Source: Persicitalea sp964500445 (GTDB lineage: Bacteria > Bacteroidota > Bacteroidia > Cytophagales > Spirosomataceae). From it: 64,000 bases of DNA. Positions 16,850 through 27,500 of the stretch are shown here, piece after piece. Within the stretch, counting starts at the first letter, position 1. Each line of letters begins with the position of its first letter. A program made the translations under genes and the position numbers. Below the pieces are notes generated by a model. The model saw only the letters and a program-made list of their open reading frames with translations, did not search any database and had not been told where the DNA came from. The DNA lies in the NCBI GenBank assembly GCA_964500445.1, contig CAZCOG010000025.1, positions 1 through 64,000 on the forward strand. Reading direction: 5' to 3'.

Positions 16850-18754
16850 CTACCAGCCAGGATTCTGTGTTAGGGTAGGAGTGCGCTGCAGCTCGCTTTG
16901 CATAATCGGGAATAGATAATGCTGAGGCGCGACGAATACCCGGCTTTCTACATAAAAACGTTCCATACGGTACTTTTTGCCGTCTACCACAATTTTCCCA
17001 TTCGGATCTTCTACAGGCCGCATGCCATTGATCATGTGCTGGGTTTTGGGATAAGGCCAGTACTTGCGTGAGCGCTCGTCGTTAGTGGTACCTGCTGCCT
17101 GCCATGACTGTTCGCGGGCCATTTCTTCGGGCGAGGAAGGTTGCAGGTACAGGCGGAACGTCCACACGCGGTTGTTTTCGTAAAACAATTCCACCCGGCG
17201 CTCGCGCTGGATGTAATCATTCATCATTTGCTTGCTGTTCATGGTCTCGGGCGGCACTGGTGCCATGAACGACCGCTCCCGTACTTTGTTCAGCAACTCG
17301 ACTGTTTCGGCGGTAGGGCCGGAAAGTTCGTTCACCGCTTCGCAGTAGATGTAGATGAACTCAGGCAGTCGCCAGATGGCCGGGCCGTTAATGTCAAAGC
17401 ACTTATCCCGGTTCCACGACTCGCGCAGTATTTTGCGATGGTAGTAACCCGTGACGGTGGCATTGGTAGCGCCGATACGGTCCTGGCCCGCGGCGGTGTT
17501 GATAACCCGGCCCTTAAATGTAGCACCGTGGTAAATTATATCACGGTAGAAGCGGGGATCACGCTTGATGCCTTCGTAGGGATTTTCATCGTCGTAGCCA
17601 TCAGACTTGGCCCGAGAACTGTAAATGGGATAGCCGAAACCATCGGGGGCAAAGTACTCATACTCGTCCACCTGCTCCTGTACGGGCATTTGCCGGGAAG
17701 CGCCGCCCCAACTAGGAGGGTAAAGATCGCCTTGCCAGTAACAGTTCTTGTCGCGCGTCACGAAGAAAACGGCTTCGTTCTGAAAGAAGTCCATACTGAA
17801 AAACATATCCCACAGCCGGGCGTACACCTTGGAATTGTTATTATCAACCCCCGCATCGTCTTTAAAATCGGTCGGACCGTGGCCTTGGTACAGCGTATAG
17901 CGCGGTGCACCGCCTACTTTGAAGTCAATGACTGCCTTGGCCGCATCGCGTGCCGCCGTCCAGCGGCTGGCGTTTTTAGCGTATTCCGACTTGAATTCGC
18001 GCGTATCGTTGGGCAGCGTGCCACCATTCCAGAGCGGAGTGGCGGCCATCCAACTCACAATCGCCTTCAAACCCAGCGTAGCTCCTTTGTCCACCCGGCC
18101 GAAGTCCACACCGCTCCATCGCTCAGGTACCCGAGCGAAAGCCGAGTCACAATCCTGCTTGATTTTGGCAACCGTAGTGTGGAAAGATTCTTTCTTGAAG
18201 TCCTTGGGATCGGTGGCTTCTATGACACGATCGACGTAAACGGCTTCACCGTACATCCGAAGGAGTAAATAATGCAGGTAGGCACGGTGAAAATAGACCT
18301 CGCCCAGGCGTTTTTCGAGGTCACCTTTTTGCAGTGGGTTATCGGGCGTGTTGTATTTTCTGGCTCCTTCAAGAATCACATTGGCACGGCGAATATCGGC
18401 ATATAAACCCCACCAATACTGTCCGTTATCGCTGCGGTCGGGCATGCCATTGGGCCCCCAGTCGCCGGAATTGAACTTGTTGGTGATACCACCTTCGACG
18501 TTGGTTCCCTCGCTCTCGTCCGTTATTGCGGAAGCAGAAAAGTGGTTGAAGAAAACCAGCGGGCGATTGGCCGATTTGATGCGCGAGTAGGAGTCGGTAA
18601 CCAACTGATTGAATTTTTCGTAGCGGCTGAAAGCCTGCTCGGCGTCGATTTGGTCGTCGGGCCGTCGATCAAGAAACTGGTCCTCGCACGAAAACAGGAG
18701 GATACCCGCCAACGCGAGGGTAGTTTTTATGATTACTTTTATGATATTTTTCAT
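16850..18754 (-). CDS. SusD/RagB-family outer-membrane lipoprotein, second locus
   Basis: 634 residues, longer than the first SusD. The lipoprotein signal is MKNIIKVIIKTTLALAGILL followed by FSC, with Cys23 lipidated. The helical N-terminal part carries WWGLYADIRRANVILEGAR and YFHRAYLHYLLLRMYG; the SusD C-terminal domain shows EFIYIYCEAVNELSG and DYIQRERRVELFYENNRVW and closes with RTPTLTQNPGW. It forms the ligand-capturing lid of the SusC barrel encoded 12 nt upstream. It is followed by a terminator and then two sulfatases, suggesting that the imported material carries sulfate esters. Confidence 0.95.
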   Translation of the reverse strand: MKNIIKVIIKTTLALAGILLFSCEDQFLDRRPDDQIDAEQAFSRYEKFNQLVTDSYSRIKSANRPLVFFNHFSASAITDESEGTNVEGGITNKFNSGDWGPNGMPDRSDNGQYWWGLYADIRRANVILEGARKYNTPDNPLQKGDLEKRLGEVYFHRAYLHYLLLRMYGEAVYVDRVIEATDPKDFKKESFHTTVAKIKQDCDSAFARVPERWSGVDFGRVDKGATLGLKAIVSWMAATPLWNGGTLPNDTREFKSEYAKNASRWTAARDAAKAVIDFKVGGAPRYTLYQGHGPTDFKDDAGVDNNNSKVYARLWDMFFSMDFFQNEAVFFVTRDKNCYWQGDLYPPSWGGASRQMPVQEQVDEYEYFAPDGFGYPIYSSRAKSDGYDDENPYEGIKRDPRFYRDIIYHGATFKGRVINTAAGQDRIGATNATVTGYYHRKILRESWNRDKCFDINGPAIWRLPEFIYIYCEAVNELSGPTAETVELLNKVRERSFMAPVPPETMNSKQMMNDYIQRERRVELFYENNRVWTFRLYLQPSSPEEMAREQSWQAAGTTNDERSRKYWPYPKTQHMINGMRPVEDPNGKIVVDGKKYRMERFYVESRVFVAPQHYLFPIMQSELQRTPTLTQNPGW

Positions 18755-18766
18755 GAATTGAGTTTT

Positions 18767-21700
18767 TTAAAATTTAATGTCGACACCAAAATTCACTACC
18801 TTCTGCACGGGGTACCAGTCGCCGCTGCCCTCCCGGATTTCGGGGTCTACATCAGCCTCATTTAGTTTGTCCCACGTCAGCAGGTTCAGCCCTTGCGCAT
18901 AGAACCGCACGCTTTCCAGCTTGATGCCCCGAACCAACTTTTGAGGAAGACTGTAACCCAGTTCCACTGTTTTCAGCCGCAGGTAGCTGGCGTTGTACAG
19001 GAACAGGCTGCTATTGGCATTCTTATTATTGGTGTAATCACCGTAGTGTAAGGCGGGATAAGTAGCCGTTTCGGCGGTTTCGGGTGTCCAGCGGTTGAGG
19101 TGGACGGGCTTTACCTTGCCGTATTTGTCTTGGGAAAAGAGCGGAAAATCATACACAGCCGGGCCGCTGAGTTGCACCGAGGTCAGCGCAGCTCCCTGAA
19201 ACAACATGCTGAAATCAAGCCCTTTGTAGCGCGCACCTACCGGAATTCCGTACATCAGTTGAGGGTTCCGCGGATGGCCGACCGCCGTACGGTCGCCAAG
19301 ATCGTTGATTACACCGTCGCCATTGATGTCCTTATAAACTACGTCGCCGGGCTGTAAGCGCCCCCAGGGTTGGTAGCCTGCCCCGTTGTTGCTGGCGTTC
19401 AGAGCAGCGGCTTCGTCGGCATTACGCACAAAATGATCTACTACATATACGAAATGCTCCCCGATGCTTTTTCCTGTTTGGGCACGTCCTGGCGCGTCAT
19501 AAGGGATTTCGTTCATGAAAATGATCTCGTTTCTGGCATACGTCAGGTTTGGGCGGAAATAATAGCTGAAGTCGTCGTTGATTTTGCCCGACCAGCCCAG
19601 CTCAAAATCGACACCCTGGTTGTTCACGATGCCTGAGTTGACATATGGGGCGTTTTTGCCGACAATACTCGGAAAGCCCAGGCGGTTGCTCTGCCCCAGG
19701 TCGGTGATGATGTCATACCGGTGTTCGCGGAAGACGTCCAGGGTTAGCGTAAGATTTTTAAATAGTGTGGCATCTATGCCGAAATTAGCTTTCTGCGCTT
19801 TCTCCCAGGTTAGATTTACGTTGGCTAAATCGCCTTCCTGCAGACCGCCCCCCGCTCCGGAACCGAAAAAATCGGTACCGAACTGGTAATCATTACCGCC
19901 CTGAAAGTACTGCAGGTACACGAATCGCCGATCGTTCGGGATGCGGTCATTACCGACCAGCCCGTAGGACACCCGCGCTTTGAGGTAGTTGAGCCAGGAT
20001 ATATTAGACATAAACCGCTCGCCCGTAGCAATCCACCCTGCCGACACGGCCGGGAAGAAGCCGTAGCGTTGGCCTTTGGCAAAGTTTTCGGAGCCGTTAT
20101 AGGCCGCATTCACTTCAAAGAGATACCGGTCGTCGAAATCATAGGTAAGTCGGCTGGTCACCCCCTGATAGGTGAAGGGCACCTGGTTGTCGATGTTCCG
20201 TTTGGAGCGATTGACAAGCAACAGTCCCGTTACGCCATGCTGGGCAAACCGGCGCTGGTATTCCAGTTTGGCCTGCAAGTAGGTCCGGCTGTTGTTCTCG
20301 TTGCGGCGGGTAGAGTTGCCGAGCGTCTGGTCGATGTCGTACTTATTACCGCGCTTGTAAGCTCCCTCATAAATGCCGGGATTGCGATACACATCGATGC
20401 CGCCCGTCGGCTGTAGGGTAGCGTAGCCGGGATACACGCGGTAGCCTTCGGAGTAGGTATTTACCGAGCGATCTACCCAGATACCATCCGAGGAGTCATA
20501 GCCAAACAGGCCTTCGATTTTGAGACCAGGGGTAATAAAATCGAGCTGATGCCCCAAGATGAAAGAGCCGTTGAGATAGGTGTTCTTTTCATTCAGGAAG
20601 CCGGAGCGTGACAACTCGCCCAGAATGTTGAAGCGGTAGATTTGATCACCATACAGCAGCCCCAGCGGGTTGCCGACAATGGCACGTTGGTTAGCCGGAT
20701 CATCGTTTTCATTGAGCAGAATGGGTAGGTACGACGGCTGTGTATTGGCCAACTCTATGATGCGGCTGGCCGTAGTGCCGGGTGCGCTACGATCCGTAAT
20801 ACGCGCACCAAGATCAAGACGGGCGTAAAAATCTTTGGTAACGTCGATGTCAATGTTGGAGCGGAAGTTGTAGCGCTGGAATACTGCCTGAGTGTTGTAG
20901 TTGCTCAGGTTAGAGTGCTGGTAGTTGCCTGTCTGGCGGAAGTGATTTGCCATGACGAAATAACGTGCTTTGGCCGATCCACCGCTAATACTCAGCGTAT
21001 TTTCCTGTTGAAAACCAGGCTTGAAAGCATAGTCAAAGTAGTCCCAATCGTAACCCAGCCCATCGGAGTTGTCGCCCTTGGCCCGTCGGAATTTGTCGAT
21101 GGCATCCTGCGTGAACAGATTGAGATTTTCCGGATTCACCCCGGGGTTGTCGTTGCGGATGGCTTCATTATACAGCATGGCGTAATCGGCCGAACCCAGG
21201 TAGGTGGGGAATTTGACCGGCTGGTTCATACCGGCTGATGACTTGAAATTGACCACCGCCCGGTCCTGCACCTTGCCGCGCTTGGTGGTAATCAGAATGA
21301 CGCCGTTGGCTCCACGAACGCCAAAGGGGGCCGTGGCAGTAGCGTCTTTTAGAATGGTAAACGTTTCGATCTCGGAGGGCGACAGGTAGTTCATGTCCCG
21401 TTCAAGGCCATCCACGATGACGATGGGCGCCGTGTTTCCATAGGTACCCATGCCCCGAATCAGGATGTCACTGCGATCTACGCCGGGTTCGCCGCCCGCA
21501 AACTGGTTGGCAAACAGACCGGGCATCCGACCCGCCAGAGCATTCGTGAGCGTAGCGGTAGGTGTTTGTTCCAGCTCGCTGGTCGAAATCGTAGACATCG
21601 ACCCTGTCACGGTGGCCTTGCGCTGGGTGGAAAAGCCCACGACCACCACCTCGTTCAAAATCTTGTTGTCTACTTTCATCGTGACATCCAGCGTCGAGCG

Positions 21701-22324
21701 ATTGCCTACCGGAATTTCCTGCGTGGCGTAGCCTACAAAGCTGAACACGAGCACTGCCTCCTGGTCGGGGACTGCCAGTTCATAACTGCCGTCCACATTG
21801 GTAGTTACGCCGCGATTACTGCCTTTTAGTACCACGCTTACTCCCGGCAAAGGTCCGTTGGCTTCATCGATTACCGTTCCCTTTATCGTTATATCAACGG
21901 GTGCATCAAGAAAATTTTCTGAGGGATCACTTCCCAAAGTATTCGGCAACTGGCCCGTCCCTTTTGCCCGGCTCAGCACAATCTGTTTATTGCGAAGTAC
22001 CATGAAGTTAACCCCCCGCGTGCTCAGGACTTCTTCCAGTACAGAACCCAACGGCTCATTCTGGAAGTTTGCCTTGATTTTCTCATCGGAATCTACTACC
22101 CCACGCTGGTAAGAAAATACCATATCGGCCTGTTTCTCCAGATTTCGCAGCACGCTTTTTAAGCTCCCGTTCCGGACAGAGAGCGATACCCGCTTTTGCA
22201 ATAGCTCCTGGGCGTCACTTGGGTGGGCGTACCCTATGCCCGCTAATATGCCAAGAAGGAAAATTTGGTATAGGGAGATTTTCATAATCCTGAAAATCAC
22301 TTTTTTAGTACATGATTTTGACAT
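18767..22324 (-). CDS. SusC/RagA TonB-linked transporter with STN domain, second locus
   Basis: 1185 residues from the ATG at 22324 (MSKSCTKK); ATG 22285 (MKISLYQIFLLG) is an equally reasonable start. Domains in order: signal peptide, STN domain (NLEKQADMVFSYQRGVV, NEPLGSVLEEVLSTRG), carboxypeptidase-regulatory-like domain (GTVIDEANGPLPGVSVVLKG), TonB box and plug (LNEVVVVGFSTQRKATVTGS, APIVIVDGLERDMNYL, PFGVRGANGVILI), and barrel ending VVNFGVDIKF. The plug sequence differs clearly from the first SusC, so the two loci probably take different ligands. It is separated from fecR by 156 nt holding two hairpins, unlike the 14-nt gap in the first locus. Confidence 0.95.
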   Translation of the reverse strand: MSKSCTKKVIFRIMKISLYQIFLLGILAGIGYAHPSDAQELLQKRVSLSVRNGSLKSVLRNLEKQADMVFSYQRGVVDSDEKIKANFQNEPLGSVLEEVLSTRGVNFMVLRNKQIVLSRAKGTGQLPNTLGSDPSENFLDAPVDITIKGTVIDEANGPLPGVSVVLKGSNRGVTTNVDGSYELAVPDQEAVLVFSFVGYATQEIPVGNRSTLDVTMKVDNKILNEVVVVGFSTQRKATVTGSMSTISTSELEQTPTATLTNALAGRMPGLFANQFAGGEPGVDRSDILIRGMGTYGNTAPIVIVDGLERDMNYLSPSEIETFTILKDATATAPFGVRGANGVILITTKRGKVQDRAVVNFKSSAGMNQPVKFPTYLGSADYAMLYNEAIRNDNPGVNPENLNLFTQDAIDKFRRAKGDNSDGLGYDWDYFDYAFKPGFQQENTLSISGGSAKARYFVMANHFRQTGNYQHSNLSNYNTQAVFQRYNFRSNIDIDVTKDFYARLDLGARITDRSAPGTTASRIIELANTQPSYLPILLNENDDPANQRAIVGNPLGLLYGDQIYRFNILGELSRSGFLNEKNTYLNGSFILGHQLDFITPGLKIEGLFGYDSSDGIWVDRSVNTYSEGYRVYPGYATLQPTGGIDVYRNPGIYEGAYKRGNKYDIDQTLGNSTRRNENNSRTYLQAKLEYQRRFAQHGVTGLLLVNRSKRNIDNQVPFTYQGVTSRLTYDFDDRYLFEVNAAYNGSENFAKGQRYGFFPAVSAGWIATGERFMSNISWLNYLKARVSYGLVGNDRIPNDRRFVYLQYFQGGNDYQFGTDFFGSGAGGGLQEGDLANVNLTWEKAQKANFGIDATLFKNLTLTLDVFREHRYDIITDLGQSNRLGFPSIVGKNAPYVNSGIVNNQGVDFELGWSGKINDDFSYYFRPNLTYARNEIIFMNEIPYDAPGRAQTGKSIGEHFVYVVDHFVRNADEAAALNASNNGAGYQPWGRLQPGDVVYKDINGDGVINDLGDRTAVGHPRNPQLMYGIPVGARYKGLDFSMLFQGAALTSVQLSGPAVYDFPLFSQDKYGKVKPVHLNRWTPETAETATYPALHYGDYTNNKNANSSLFLYNASYLRLKTVELGYSLPQKLVRGIKLESVRFYAQGLNLLTWDKLNEADVDPEIREGSGDWYPVQKVVNFGVDIKF

Positions 22325-22368
22325 AGTTTTGATAGTTTTTGTTTTAGTAGGACAAAACACACGGATCT

Positions 22369-22389
22369 CGCTGGCTTAGCAAGCCAGCG
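22369..22389. other. Hairpin in the fecR-susC gap
   Basis: A perfect 9-bp stem (CGCTGGCTT with its complement) around a 3-nt loop. No T-run follows on either strand, so it is not a standard terminator. It lies in the untranslated leader of the second susC and could affect its mRNA stability or ribosome access. Confidence 0.45.
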
Positions 22390-22403
22390 CGGACCAACAA
22401 ACC

Positions 22404-22438
22404 GGGGAGGCGATGTGGCAGCATCGCTTCCCCTTTTT
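22404..22438 (+). terminator. Terminator-like hairpin, plus-strand orientation
   Basis: A 12-bp stem (22404-22415 with 22422-22433, one G-U pair), a 6-nt loop, then five T on the plus strand. All neighbouring genes lie on the minus strand, so it faces the wrong way for fecR. It could block antisense transcription or act as a minus-strand structured spacer. Confidence 0.55.
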
Positions 22439-22479
22439 ACTCTTGGATTTTTAGAATCATAGGCGATTGGATTAAGGGT

Positions 22480-23577
22480 TTAAAATCGGCATCCTTTCGA
22501 CTCCACCACCAGCTGTCCGTCCACTTCCTTGTAGCTGGCACCGATGGTCTGGCAGATCAGGTCCAGCTGGTCGTAGAGCGATTCTTCTTTTAGGGTAGTC
22601 GTCAGGTAACAGTGATTCAGGACATCATCATTGAACAGAATGGTGATGCCATAGCGCGTTTCGATGTCCCGCAGAATCAGGCTGGCGGGAGCTTCATCGT
22701 AGTGGGTCGGGAGAGTGTCGAATTCTCGTTTGAGAACGGGCTGAGGCTTGTCCACCAGGCGTCGGCTCAGGCCTTCGGCTTTGCGGTTGATAACGGCTTC
22801 CTGGTTAGGTAGCAGCACCAAGCCATCCGTCTCAGGGTCGTTCAGGTTAATGCGCCGCTGCTTGTACACGGATACCCGGCCGGTCCTGACCTGGACGGTC
22901 ACTTCCGGCTCTTTTTCAAAAGCCCGAATCCTGAAGCTTGTCCCCAGTACTTTGGTCACGACCTCATTGGAATAGATATAAAAGGGGCGGTCGGAGTCTC
23001 GGGCTATTTCAAAAAAGGCTTCACCCGTCAGGATGACATTCCGATTTTTGTCACCAAAGTGGCGCGGATACATCAGTTTGCTGCCTTTGTGCAACGAAAC
23101 GACGCTACCGTCTTCCAGGGCTACTTTCAGCGGAGATTCCTCGACATTGATTCTTTCGATCAGTTCATTTTTTTGTCTGATCGATTCTGATAATTCCTGA
23201 TAAGTAATCGGGCTATTGGATTGACTGCGCCAGGTGTACCAGCTCAGCCCCAGCATCAGGGCAAACCCCGCTGCCCACTGCCAGACCGCGTAGTATCCCC
23301 ATTTGAGCGCAGGTGATTTCTGGGTAATTTCTTCTGGTTCACGCAGGTTAGCGGAAATTCTGGTCCAGACGAGCCGCTGGTTGAGCGATGGCAAATCAAT
23401 GCCTTCGTTTTTTTGAATATCCAGAATTATAGACTTAGACTGACGAACCAATTCGCTATGCTGCGGATGTTCCGCCAGGAACTGGCGCCAGTAAGCATCG
23501 TTCCGGCCCGCTAGTACCCATTGCACAAACGAATCGTCGTCCAGAAAATCCTGAATCTTTGTATAGTTACCTTTCAT
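22480..23577 (-). CDS. FecR-type anti-sigma factor, second locus
   Basis: 365 residues. The cytoplasmic N-terminal part (residues 1-95) is followed by one membrane span near 93-112 (WQWAAGFALMLGLSWYTW), then the periplasmic FecR domain (LKVALEDGSVVSLHKGSKLM, GEAFFEIARDSDRPFYIY, VVTKVLGTSFRIRAF) and a C-terminal STN-like part (EAPASLILRDIETRYGITIL). It regulates the sigma factor encoded upstream and should receive the substrate signal from the SusC STN domain. The spacing to the sigma gene is 194 nt, longer than usual for a tight pair, with no other convincing gene between. Confidence 0.94.
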   Translation of the reverse strand: MKGNYTKIQDFLDDDSFVQWVLAGRNDAYWRQFLAEHPQHSELVRQSKSIILDIQKNEGIDLPSLNQRLVWTRISANLREPEEITQKSPALKWGYYAVWQWAAGFALMLGLSWYTWRSQSNSPITYQELSESIRQKNELIERINVEESPLKVALEDGSVVSLHKGSKLMYPRHFGDKNRNVILTGEAFFEIARDSDRPFYIYSNEVVTKVLGTSFRIRAFEKEPEVTVQVRTGRVSVYKQRRINLNDPETDGLVLLPNQEAVINRKAEGLSRRLVDKPQPVLKREFDTLPTHYDEAPASLILRDIETRYGITILFNDDVLNHCYLTTTLKEESLYDQLDLICQTIGASYKEVDGQLVVESKGCRF

Positions 23578-23771
23578 CTTTTAATAAGGCAAAATAAGGT
23601 CCTTATTTATAGAGGTAGGCTATCGGGTAAATCGTAACTATTAGGTGACGATTTTTTTTAATATAACTGATAGAATAGATTCGGAAAGGGCCGATCCGGG
23701 GTGATAAAGTGATAAAGGAAAGGCACAGACGGAGGCTGTCAAACCGGAGGTACTTGACCGCCGCCAGACTA

Positions 23772-24368
23772 TCAGCAAATGTATAACGGCAGGAAAAGGG
23801 AGATAAGCGCTTTGAGCGAGATGCGGAGTACTGCGTAAGATTTGGAGAGGAGATTTTTGACGACTTGCTTTTGAACACCCATGACCTCGGCGGCTTCGTC
23901 CAGGGTTAAACCCTGATAGAAACGCAGGTGGACAGCCTCCCGCTGGCGGTTGCTGAGATTGGCGAGGGCATTTTGGATACACCGCGAACGGTTCAGCTGA
24001 GTTTCGTGATCAATGGATTGTTGTTCGGTAGAGAGTGCATAAAGGTAGTCGAGGAAATCGTCGATGTCCTCGGCTGCCTCAAAAAGATCATGGCGCGTAT
24101 TGCGGAGAAGTTGATTACGCAATGCCCGGAACAGATAGGATTTCACGTGTTCGACTTCGCTCAGATAATCACGTCTGCGCCAAAGGTCAACGAAGATATC
24201 CTGTATGGCATCTTCCACCAAAAGGCGATCAGGCATGACGCGATAGCCGTATCGGCTCAACGCGGGAAAGTAACGCTGGTAAAGACGCTCCAAAGCCCGC
24301 TCGCTGCCGCGTTTGAAGGAAAGCCAAAGTTCAATATCGTTTTTTGCAATCGACAATCTTCCAGACAT
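23772..24368 (-). CDS. ECF-type RNA polymerase sigma factor of the second SusCD locus
   Basis: 198 residues. Region 2: RLYQRYFPALSRYGYRV and VEDAIQDIFVDLWRRRDYL. Region 4: LSNRQREAVHLRFYQGLT and the HTH LDEAAEVMGVQKQVVKNLLS. It ends in a hydrophobic tail, LISLFLPLYIC, seen in some Bacteroidota ECF factors. It heads the operon and should activate it when freed by FecR. A hypothetical reading frame overlapping its 3' end (23603-23878) has no recognisable features and is left out. Confidence 0.93.
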   Translation of the reverse strand: MSGRLSIAKNDIELWLSFKRGSERALERLYQRYFPALSRYGYRVMPDRLLVEDAIQDIFVDLWRRRDYLSEVEHVKSYLFRALRNQLLRNTRHDLFEAAEDIDDFLDYLYALSTEQQSIDHETQLNRSRCIQNALANLSNRQREAVHLRFYQGLTLDEAAEVMGVQKQVVKNLLSKSYAVLRISLKALISLFLPLYIC

Positions 24369-24503
24369 TGAGTAAAACTATCCTTTCACCACTAATCCTA
24401 TCATTCAAAAAATTAGCCTGGTACTTTATCTTAATCCTAAATGATTCAAAGGCAAAAATCTGTACCGTCTACTTTTTGGCTCGCTGTTCCCAAATGTCTG
24501 CGC

Positions 24504-27500
24504 TTATTCCGTTTTCATGATTTTTCTTACACCAACTCTGCCACCATTTTCGACTTTAATAAAGTAAATACCCGCTGGCTGATTTGTAAAATCTACCTCG
24601 TTTCGGGTTACGCGGGTTTTTTGTTCTGACACCGTCCTTCCACGCATATCAACTACCCTCAACGTAGCAGCTTCTCCGGCAGTCGGCGTTTCTATCTCCA
24701 CAACGCAAATTGTCTGTACAGGGCTGGGATAAGCTTTTAACCAGGCTGCTGTGACAGCAGGCTCAGTACCCAGAATCGGATCTACCTGAATACGTGCCGT
24801 GCCGGACACCCTACCTGTACCGCAGGAATTAGCCACAGAGCTAAGTGTATAAGTAGTGGTGGAATCAGGTTTTACATTAATTACAAAGGGCGTAACACTG
24901 GTCGTAATGAGCGAATCCCGCTGGCTATTATTGAAGTTAAAAGTCCAGGGACTGCCGCCCGTAAAGGCGACATTGACCGCGGCTGTCTCGCCGATCAAAA
25001 TGGTAGTTGAGCCTGAAATTGTGGCGGTTGGTTTGGGCTGTACAGTTACCTGAACGGGGCTGGTGCTCCCTTTGATCACAAATTGCGGGCTTTCGCTCAC
25101 CACGCGAACGAAATAATTGCCACCCGCCGCTGTGTCGGGAACTGTAGCTACCGCGTCGCTGCCCGTCGTAACAGTGGGAACGGATCGGAATCCGGCATCC
25201 GCTTCGGTCAGCGAAATCTGTACATTGAATTTGCTGCCTGGCACGAAATCACCTGATTGTTGGAAGGGCAAGGTGAATGACTGCCCTGCGCACAAACTGG
25301 CAGTGGTGGGGTTACCGGTACTAATGGTTGGAATCCTGACCGTGACAATAGCACTGCCAATCGGTATCCCTTTACCACAAACATTCGCTACCTCCATGAC
25401 CGTGTAAGTAGTGGTAGTCGTAGGACTGACTTTAATTTTTTGTGGGTTTACTGTTACGCCCTTACCAGTCAAACCATTGGAAAGTGCATAGTCCCACGGA
25501 CCGTCTCCGGTGAATGCAACGGTGATTTCAGCCGATGCGCCCAGACTGATAGAATTGTCGCCGCTGATCGTAGCCGAGGGAAGAGGCTTGATCCTGACAT
25601 CGATCTTTTCCTTGGGACTTTCGCAACCGTTGGTTCCGGTTTGGGTGACGTAAAATGCGTAGTTACCGACGTTCGCCGTAAAGGGCGTGAAAGGCGTAGT
25701 TTGCGATTCAGCCGCCGAGGGTTCACGGTACCATTTCAGGTCTCTGCCCTGCGCCGATAGTGGCTGGGCGGCCACATTCTGGCAATACTCCACGGGTGTC
25801 GTCACACCAGGCTTAGGGGTAGTTTTGACCAAAACCCGAATAGAGGTGCGATCGCCTTCGCAGCCTTCGAGCGTCTGGCTGACGTAGAAATTCAGGTCGC
25901 TTCCATTATCGGTTGAAGGCGTGGGGGCTACGCCCGAGCGGCTGCCTCCCACAGCGCTGGTGCCGTACCAGTTCAAGATAGCATTGCTTTCCGCGTTGGC
26001 TGTAAGCTGGTTAGGCTGGTCAAACTGGCAATATTCTATGTTGGGCGTTACGCCGGGCAGGGCTGGTAGTCGCTTCACGCGTACTTTGGTTTCTATACGT
26101 CCGCCTTCGCAGCCTTTGGCTGTGGTTTGACTCACGAAGTAAGACGTCTCCTGAGGATTTCTCAGATTTATACTCGGCGTACCTGAGCTTCCGTTCCCGC
26201 CTGACGAGGTATTGTACCATTTCAGATTATCGCCACTGGCCGAAAAGGTAAATGTCCTATCCTGCCGTTCCTGACAAAATTCCTGGAAAGCCGTCACGCC
26301 TGGCAGACCGGGCAGCGGGTTGATCTGCACATTAATGCGGGCGCGGGGACTTTCACAGTTCAGACCAATGCCATCGATGGTGTAAGCCTTAGTCTGAGAA
26401 ACGTAAAAGGAGGTAGTATTTATTTGATTGGTAGAAGGAATGGGTGCTGACGAAGAAACTGATCCGCCACTGGCGGCACTATACCACTTTAAATTCTCAC
26501 CTGTAGCAGTTAAGGGCTGGGCGGCGGAGTTTTGGCAGTACTCTTTTAAAGCCTCCACGACCGGCAATGGCGTCGCCCGCACAGTCACTTTCACCGAACT
26601 GCGGTCGCCCTCGCATCCGTTGACCGACTGGCTCACATAATAAAGAGTTTCTCCGTCAGAGGCGGTGGAAGGAATGGGTGCGTTGCCAGTTGGGCTACCT
26701 CCGGTAGCATTGGTACCATACCAGTTGAGCGTACCTCCCGCCGAAGGCGTAGCCGATAGTGAACCAGCGACGACCGACTGGCAATAAGCCAAAGGTGCCG
26801 GAACAGTGGGTTTGGTGGGCAGAGGCTTAATGTTAACCGTAATTTTGGCTCGGCCCCCTTCACAGCCTTTCGCGGTAGTCTGGCTTACGTAATAGGTTAC
26901 CAAACCACTATTTACGAGGCTAGTGGTCGGGGCGGTGGTACTTCCGGTACCACCCGTGGCGGCGGCGTACCACTTTAAGTCAGTCCCGGTAGCGGCCAGT
27001 GTGTAAGGCGTTTCTGTTCTTGTCTGACACAATTCTTGATTCGTAATACCTGGCAAGCCTGGTAGTGGATTGATAACTACATTGGTCTCTGCCTTGGGGC
27101 TTTCACAGCCGTAACTATTGGTTTGCGTCACTTGGTAGGTCAAGGTCTGGGCAGTGGCCGTAGTAGGCGTAGGGGCGTTAGCGGTAGCTGCGCCGCCGGG
27201 TAGGTACCATTTGGCGGTGTTGCCCGTTGCGATTGTGGCACTCAAAGCCGTTGCCCCGGTAGCTTCCTGGCAATATTCAACCAGCGGATTGGCCACCGCT
27301 GGAGCCGTAGGGGTAGGGTTCACTGTCACGTTCAGTTGAGCTCGGGTTTCGCTTTCGCAGCCAGAGCTATTGGTTTGGGTAACATAATAAGCCGTAGTAC
27401 CCACAGTAGTCGTGGCTGGTGTAGGCGCAGTGGCGGAACCGCTCCCGCCAGTGGCTGCACTGTACCATTTCAGATTACTGCCGCTGGCGGTTAATTGTGC

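Noticed and set aside
17141..18268. 375-codon plus-strand open frame
   Set aside because: It is the shadow of the second susD gene on the other strand.
22404..22438. Ordinary terminator for the second fecR gene
   Set aside because: The T-run lies on the plus strand, opposite to the direction of fecR transcription.
23603..23878. 91-codon minus-strand frame between fecR and sigma of the second locus
   Set aside because: It overlaps the sigma gene in another frame, is basic and Ser-rich, and has no recognisable start signal or domain.
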